Shown here: positions 8,982 through 14,035 of the stretch, one piece after another
How the letters are laid out: each line of letters starts with the position of its first letter
How positions within the stretch are numbered: position 1 is the first letter of the stretch
Source of the DNA: Oehlia diaphana
Lineage: Eukaryota > Glomeromycota > Glomeromycetes > Glomerales > Glomeraceae
Direction: 5' to 3'
Length of the DNA stretch: 14,035 nucleotides
Assembly: GCA_003833135.1 (NCBI GenBank)
Contig: QZLH01001275.1
Coordinates: 7,671-21,705, forward strand
Program-made: the position numbers and the translations under genes
Notes under the pieces: generated by a model
The model's database searches: none
Seen by the model: the letters and a program-made list of their open reading frames with translations, nothing else
Told to the model about the DNA's origin: nothing

Positions 8982-9814
8982 ATTGATATTGTTACTTGCA
9001 TCAGTTATACTGTAAATCAAAGTTTTTTTTTGCAATATTGATATTTGTTACTTTACAAGAGAAATTAAAATCTAAAATTATACAACAATTAATGGGGCAG
9101 ATTTTCTTGTGATACTAAATTCACATTATCATTTCCCATGACTCAATAGATATATACTATCCTTAACTACATAATACATTTATTTACTGAAATTACGCTA
9201 TTAAATTAGAATGTTAATATCATTTCAAAAACAAAAGAACACCACCATAGGAAAAAAAAAAATTATCTAATTAAACAAAAAAAAATTGCCATAAGTCTAA
9301 GAAGACCATTCCTAAAATGGAATTAATACAATTAATAATGTAACAAACCAAAAACAACTAATAAGACAAGAAAACGATTACCTATCTGTTCTTCCATGCT
9401 AATTCCAATTCCATTAATCATATCTAATCAGCTCTCTGCACCTAGTTTAATCACGCTAATCAAATAGTTCAATAATCCTTTATTTTAATAATTCATAGAT
9501 CTGATATTTAATGCTAGAAAGTGGACCATATTATTTATTAAAATCGAAGAAATAGTTCCTAAAAAATGAAAATAAGATGTTAATTTCCATTTAACAAGTT
9601 AACAAACAAAAGTAATTCCTTTTCAACTCTCCCATCAACTTAAAGAGAAGAAAATGAACACCTACCTATTATAATAGAAGTTCCAAAGAAATCTTAAAAA
9701 AAGAAAAGAATGCTACATTATTTCCATTTAACAAGTTTATCCAATGTAAGTATATCTACTAATAAAGTTGATTAAATAAAATAAAATTTATTAATGACTT
9801 ATTTCTGTATATAG
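8982..9814. other. AT-rich intergenic region with a diverged duplication
   Basis: No gene was seen. The 18-base word ATTTCCATTTAACAAGTT occurs at 9583-9600 and 9720-9737. Each copy is preceded by a related A-rich segment (GTTCCTAAAAAATG near 9556 and GTTCCAAAGAAATC near 9680), suggesting a diverged tandem duplication with a period of about 130 bases. The right edge has a pyrimidine-rich tract ending in TATATAG, which looks like a splice acceptor for the following coding-like piece. Confidence 0.4.
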
Positions 9815-9953
9815 CTGTGCAGGTCATGCTGCTTATATAAATGAAAGTCAACAACATTTAGGATGGCAAGATAAAACTGCTTGTCATATTCTGGAAAAAA
9901 TATATATAGAAAATATTGGTAATTTATGGTTGAATTGGATTTTACTCTCATAA
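9815..9953 (+). pseudogene. Exon-like remnant, family unknown
   Basis: After the acceptor-like TATATAG (AG at 9813-9814) a frame of 45 codons reads CAGHAAYINESQQHLGWQ, then DKTACHILEKIYIENIGN, then LWLNWILLS and a TAA at 9951-9953. The peptide has a convincing protein composition with Cys, His and Trp residues. I do not recognise the domain. It may share an origin with the coding-like pieces at 10036-10440 on the same strand. Confidence 0.4.
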
Positions 9954-10035
9954 TTCAATTAAAATACAAAAAGGTTCATTATTAAAGAATTAATTAGAAT
10001 TGATATTATTAATAGGCTTACTTTGGAGCTAGTGA

Positions 10036-10440
10036 AATAACTGTTATGTTGAATATTTGAATTTTGAAAATAAAAAAGAAGAATTACAATCATTTGCAAT
10101 GCAATGTGAAAAGAAATTGCAGACAGTCAATAATAGTAGTTTACCTACTAATTTAAAGGATTATAATCAGAATCTAGCAATACAAGTACATCAAATTGTT
10201 TGGCTTGTTCTATAACATATTATGAATTAATACTCTTACTGCATATGAAATTAATAAAATACTTTTTCATCTTGTGAATCTGTTTGTGATAGAGCTGGAG
10301 AAAATAGGAATAATATCAAAAGTTTTGACTGGTGGGCTTCATTCTAATCTGTGGAAGATATTTTGAAATTAATATTGATAAAAACAATTATGAATAAGAA
10401 AGAATTATATCAATCAACATTGATTGTAGTAAATTTGCAG
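10036..10440 (+). pseudogene. Broken coding remnant, family unknown
   Basis: A 59-codon frame is open at 10036-10212. It includes YVEYLNFENKKEELQSFAM, CEKKLQTVNNSSLPTNL and LAIQVHQIVWLVL before the TAA at 10213. Further pieces follow in shifted frames, such as AGENRNNIKSFDWWASF and ILKLILIKTIMNKKELY. The mix of helical charged segments with Trp pairs looks like true protein that has decayed. No catalytic motif was identified. It may be the same lost gene as the piece at 9815-9953. Confidence 0.4.
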
Positions 10441-11074
10441 TGTATTTATTGAACCCATCCTTTTCTAATAAATTTTAAGTTAATTGTAACTTAATAAGGC
10501 ACTAAACATTTAGATAATAAATGGCATACAGCTATTATCATGAATATTGATTCTGAAACACAAACTTTTATTGTTACAATTTCAGTCAGTGGAAATATCA
10601 CATCTACTATTTAGCAAGACTTAGCAAATACCAATCTTAGAATAATGCTTAACATAGATTAGTTTCAACTGTTTGAAAATTTTAATATAGCACTGGAGCA
10701 ATTTATGCTATACTTTTAGCTGAAACTTTTTCATGTGAGTTTTGGCCAAATTTTCAAATTTTATTTAAGCAAAAACATGATAAAAAATTAGCTCTAATTT
10801 TGGCCAAAACTATAAAATAAAATCACCAGAGTTTCGGCCAAATTCCAGTATAATTAAAAAAACCTCAGTCAAGCCTTTAGGAGTTTTGGCTATATGTATA
10901 ATTTATGCTATCATTTGCTAAACCATCTAATATATTAATATTGGCATTAATCTCAGAACTAACCTAAACTATTACCTTGCTCTTCTGGTCAACCAGTTAA
11001 TTAGATTATGGTATGATATATTCTGATAAAAAATAACAGTAAATTTATTCAATGCATGATGCAATAAATGTTAT
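10441..11074. other. Degenerate sequence with a GGCCAAA cluster
   Basis: No intact gene was seen. Weak coding traces continue to about 10720 (for example IIMNIDSETQTFIVTISVS near 10540-10590). Between 10741 and 10852 three GGCCAAA words, two inside near-palindromic TTTTGGCCAAAA, resemble subterminal repeats of hAT elements and the cluster at 7646-7755. They could mark the far end of the same element (about 3.2 kb) or a separate MITE. No matching terminus or target duplication was found. Confidence 0.35.
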
Positions 11075-11872
11075 ACATCGTCTAGGAGTATAATGGCCTG
11101 TTTTATGATTTATGTTCACCTATATACCTATATTGTTTTTTTCATTTTTTTCATAACCAACATTAATTTGTTGTCTCTTATTAGTGCCTGCTTTATTTGT
11201 TTCCTTATTAAAAGTTTTTAATCATTTTGTAGAAGGTTTGCCTTTACCATGATGTGCTAATGGATCCTTAATATCACTAGCATTATAAACACAACTTTAC
11301 AATATCATCTGAAGTTTGATATCCTTCAGCATGCTGATTTTCTTTGTTAGCAATGTAAGGTAAGATCAGATTGTTTAAATTCTTTTGATCATTTTCTTCT
11401 ATTGAATAATTTAATGCTTTCTTAAAATGGCCCATAATTCGACCATATTCCATCTTTTTCTGCATCAGATGGCAAACTTGAACTTCTTAAACATTGTTAT
11501 AATGTCTAGGAATAAATCCTTGTAAAGTAGTATTCTGAGACTTATGCCCACCTGCACTAATAAAAGGCTTATTATATAGAGATTTTATATTTTCCCATGC
11601 ATTATCTTACAACTACCTTGCTGACATTAGCTGATTTTCTACCATTAGCTTGAAGTAATGATGACAAATAATTCCATGGGAAACCAATAACAAACAGGTA
11701 CACAAATGGGTACCATCATTAAGTATAATAATATATAAGGAATAATTTGTCAAATCTCCCTAATTGAACCTCTTGAAGTTGATTTTAATAATGCCTTCAA
11801 ATAAACCTGTCGATAGTCATAGCAATCCTTATTATTTTTAAAAATCTCAGCCTCACTTATTATATCTAGATC

Positions 11873-12147
11873 CTAGAGTAAAAAGAAATGTTAAATAATA
11901 TACAAAAACAAATTCAATACAATAATATTGAATATTCTCACCATCTGATTCATACTATTCTTAGCTAGGAAAGAAATAAAATTCATTAATAAAATATCTT
12001 TCTGATCCTATACATGATCCTAAACCTAAAACAACACCATAATCCACATCCTGCACCCTAATCCCTAACCCTAATAACCCTAATCCTAACTCACACCTAA
12101 TCTTAATTCTCACCCTAAATACATCTAATTCTAATAAAAATTCTTAC
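11873..12147 (-). other. Intron of the MULE pseudogene containing telomere-like repeats
   Basis: On the minus strand it starts GTAAGA after FAFDDQL and ends TTTACTCTAG before DLDIISEAEIF, 275 bases in all. Four exact CCCTAA units plus one CCTAA lie at 12056-12089 (TTAGGG on the sense strand), with looser CCTAA words on both sides. Confidence 0.65.
12054..12090. repeat. Short interstitial telomere-like tract (CCCTAA)
   Basis: CCCTAA occurs at 12056-12061, 12063-12068, 12069-12074 and 12078-12083, followed by CCTAA at 12085-12089. Degenerate forms such as CCTAAACCTAAA (about 12019-12030) and ACACCTAATC (about 12093) extend the tract. TTAGGG is the common fungal telomere repeat. Confidence 0.75.
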
Positions 12148-13020
12148 CAATTGATCATCAAATGCAAAAAGTATAGACTCACACATTTGTTTATGAATTT
12201 CTTCAACAATTCATGGGAAAAATACTACTTTATTTTACTATTAATCTTGATGATAAACTGTTGTGTTATATTTCCATGCAATAAAACTTTTATTTAATGT
12301 TTCTTTTTGCATTCATACTGAAACTAAAAGCACCTGCTTTATGAACACCACATCAATAGATTCAACCCGTTATGTAGATTGCATCCCTGCTGTAAATATT
12401 CGATTTGTAAAGGCATAAGCCCAAGATTCTCAAGTTGAGTAAATAGTATTACATAAGTATTCATTACCATTAGGATACTTTTCTAATAAAGATTGAAATC
12501 GTTGTTCAAAAACATCAACACACAATGAGTTTCATGTTTTTCAAAAGTCATGTATAAAAAGATTAGAAATTTGTATTTCCAAGCTTTGATCTAGGCCTCT
12601 TTGGTAAATTTTGTGACAAGTGTCATATACAATGTATATGATATGCATTTTTATATATAACGTGACATGCATCTAAAGTTTGTTGTAAAATCCATTCATA
12701 TCTTTCTTGAGTTTCATCATTCAATGCTTCTAAACGTAATTTACCATCACTATCAACAAGAATAAACAATGATAAAGGGTAATTATATTTGTTTGTTCTT
12801 GAGGTATTGTCATGTAAGATGACATCTGAATATCAAGACCACAATAAGATTTTGGTTAGCCATTATCCAAAATATATCACACAATGAACAACCATTGTAG
12901 ACTCATCCTTTTGTTGTTTAAGAAGAAATTTCAGTAATTGTGATGTATCAGATCCAGCAACCTTTTTTTCTTGTTTGATCTTTTGAATTGCATTTGAGAG
13001 ATCTTGCGTAAGAAATACAG

Positions 13021-13214
13021 TTGCCACTGGTTATACTGAACTCAATGTTCTAGTGATTTTTGTTCGGTATAAAATGAGTTTGCTATATAATACCAATACT
13101 GTATACTGAACCAATAAGATAATAAGCACGTGATTTAATTAAAGTATTATATTATGTATTATATATTATTATTGTTATTTAAACTAACAGTCCAAGGTCA
13201 CGAATATTCAACCT
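13021..13214. other. Spacer with TATACTGAAC inverted words
   Basis: TTATACTGAAC (13031-13041), GTTCGGTATAA (13062-13072, inverse form) and GTATACTGAACC (13101-13112) form a small cluster of direct and inverted words that resembles a short hAT or MITE end. An AT-rich run follows to about 13185, then a less AT-rich leader just before the next open frame. No gene was seen. Confidence 0.35.
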
Positions 13215-13793
13215 ATGACCCCTTCGTTAATAATGTCTATAGCCATTCATTCCGCAGCCGTTGGTTGGGACGAATACAAAAAGGCTCTTTACAAACACGA
13301 ACATGGTGTTGATACCTATTCCGATTTGGAAGATTCAGATGATAATGCCGAGAATGATGACACGGATATAATAATAGAAAGCACGCCAATAACGCCTACA
13401 CCAAATCCAGTTCCGATATCACAGCAAGAATTACCTGATATAGTAATGACCCTGTTGATCCACCTGTTACACCCGAAATTTCACGGAAAGAAGAGATAAA
13501 CAATTCCACACGTGTTTCAGCGGATAAACAAGTCAATAACCAATCAAAAAAAGGTAACAACAACAACCGGAAGAAAAAATCACCGGCTAACAACTCATCC
13601 AAACCCGCTGTGACTGAAGTACTGATAGGATATGAAGTATCAAGTCCGGAAGAACAGGGATGTATCCACGACATAATAGTATACGACATTCCATATACCT
13701 GGTCTCCTGAAAAGATATCAGCAGAACTAAAACTTTGGGACAACCCTATTAAGCTATCGATTAAAAGACAGCACAAATACCAAACCCTTAGGG
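13215..13793 (+). pseudogene. LINE-type retrotransposon ORF1, N-terminal fragment with one frameshift
   Basis: Translation from the ATG at 13215 gives SIAIHSAAVGWDEYKKALYK, an acidic run (SDLEDSDDNAENDDTD) and a Pro/Thr-rich linker. Between about 13437 and 13444 the frame shifts by one base; the second frame continues NDPVDPPVTPEISRKE, an Asn/Lys-rich basic segment, VTEVLIGYEVSSPEEQ, then IIVYDIPYTWSPEKISAELK and IKLSIKRQHKYQTLRV. This last block looks like an RRM-like RNA-binding start typical of ORF1 proteins of fungal LINEs. LINE ORF1 proteins coat the element's RNA; reverse transcriptase would lie in ORF2, which is absent. The fragment is cut off mid-domain at about 13793, where a different repeat begins. 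Codon use is less AT-rich than the flanks, fitting a relatively recent insertion. The LINE assignment is from recognition, not a search. Confidence 0.65.
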
Positions 13794-14035
13794 TAGGGCT
13801 CTGATCGGTTCGGTTTGGTACGGTTTTTGCCAAAACCGAAACTGAACCGAATTGATCGGTAACGGTATTGTTAATTACCAAAACCGATCAGTTTCAGTAA
13901 TCATCAGTACCGAAACCGACCAGTAATTACCAAAAACTGAACCGATTTACCGATTCATTATCGGTTCGATTTTTAACGTTTTCGCAACGTTATTTATTAA
14001 AAAAATGTGCGAAAACGTGAAATTATTAATAAAAA
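13794..14035. mobile_element. hAT-like element terminus, runs off the window
   Basis: From TAGGGCTCTGATCGGTTCGG at 13794 the sequence is packed with TCGGTT/AACCGA words in both orientations to about 13970, more than ten in under 180 bases. An hAT terminus beginning TAGGG or CAGGG followed by dense short subterminal repeats is a family hallmark (the Ac transposase binds AACGG-type repeats). The eight bases before it are CCTTAGGG, the expected size of an hAT target duplication, but the other end is outside the window. No coding sequence of the element is visible. Confidence 0.65.

Larger units (their letters stand above)
11075..13020 (-). pseudogene. MULE (FAR1-like) transposase pseudogene with SWIM zinc finger
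   Basis: Read on the minus strand from 13020, the order of motifs fits a MULE/FAR1-type transposase: SNAIQKIKQEKKV near the start, then YSDVILHDNTSRTNKY (first catalytic Asp region), LNDETQERYEWILQQTLDA, YHIHC and HLSQNLPKRP. After frame changes come VDVFEQRFQSLLEKYPNG and SWAYAFTNRIFTAGMQST, then VEEIHKQMCESILFAFDDQL at the exon end (12148). After the intron the frame gives AEIFKNNKDCYDYRQVYLK, then the SWIM finger (CTCLLLVSHGIICHHYF), GFIPRHYNN, MEYGRIMGHFKKALNYSIE, HHGKGKPSTK and a degenerate knuckle (NHKTGHYTPR). SWIM fingers bind DNA or protein. Stops and frameshifts are numerous. The DNA-binding N-terminus is missing, and so is the segment after TLDA that normally holds the second catalytic Asp. 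The longest clean piece is 11283-11465. The protein is dead; the family call is strong. Confidence 0.85.

Noticed and set aside
12644..12660. GCATTTTTATAT as the missing right-hand target duplication of the hAT end at 7646
   Set aside because: No terminus resembling the inverse of CAGTATTGGCC precedes it; the match to CATTTTT is trivial in AT-rich DNA.
13396..13881. Minus-strand 161-codon open frame
   Set aside because: It is antisense to the LINE ORF1 fragment and continues across the hAT junction, so it cannot be an ancestral gene.
1..14035. CRISPR arrays, tRNA or rRNA genes, bacterial-style operons
   Set aside because: No regularly spaced repeats, no tRNA box A/box B pattern or cloverleaf, and no rRNA-like sequence noticed on reading both strands.

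Overview
The window looks like nuclear DNA from a very AT-rich filamentous fungus. The best fit is an arbuscular mycorrhizal fungus of the Rhizophagus/Glomeromycotina type. This rests on short GT-AG introns of about 80 bases, a fungal-style FYVE protein, and decayed transposase genes whose wording matches the MULE (FAR1-like), hAT and LINE families I associate with that lineage. The species is an inference; no database was searched.

Left end (1-2137): this holds the only gene that reads as intact coding sequence. It is a plus-strand, three-exon gene for a Ser/Asn-rich, coiled-coil protein with a C-terminal FYVE zinc finger. The last two exons only make sense after two introns, each 84 bases, are removed. 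The first visible exon opens at a splice acceptor and has no early in-frame ATG, so the true 5' end probably lies left of the window.

Middle (2138-11070): a transposon graveyard with no intact gene. Supported elements are a 489-bp TA-flanked MITE with perfect 26-bp terminal inverted repeats (3191-3679), a small hairpin MITE of about 165 bp (6692-6856), a minus-strand hAT transposase C-terminus (about 7864-8400) with a plausible hAT end full of TGGCCA repeats (7646-7750), and a plus-strand fragment of a MULE transposase C-terminus (about 8698-8907). Coding-like remnants of unknown family lie at 4026-4218, 9815-9953 and 10036-10440. The rest is AT-rich sequence with weak repeat structure.

Right end (11075-14035): a minus-strand MULE/FAR1-like transposase pseudogene (about 11075-13020) has lost its N-terminus and the segment carrying the second catalytic Asp, but keeps a recognisable SWIM zinc finger. 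Its intron contains a short telomere-like CCCTAA tract. A plus-strand N-terminal fragment of a LINE-type ORF1 (13215-13793) follows. It carries one frameshift and is cut off by the end of a different hAT element (from about 13794) packed with AACCGA/TCGGTT subterminal repeats that runs off the window.

The FYVE gene is host cell biology (probable endosomal PI3P binding). Everything else is layered mobile-element debris and does not form a pathway. I see no convincing undescribed multi-gene system. The points most worth a second look are the variant FYVE ligand pattern, the young-looking MITE, the telomere-like tract inside a transposon intron, and the LINE/hAT junction.
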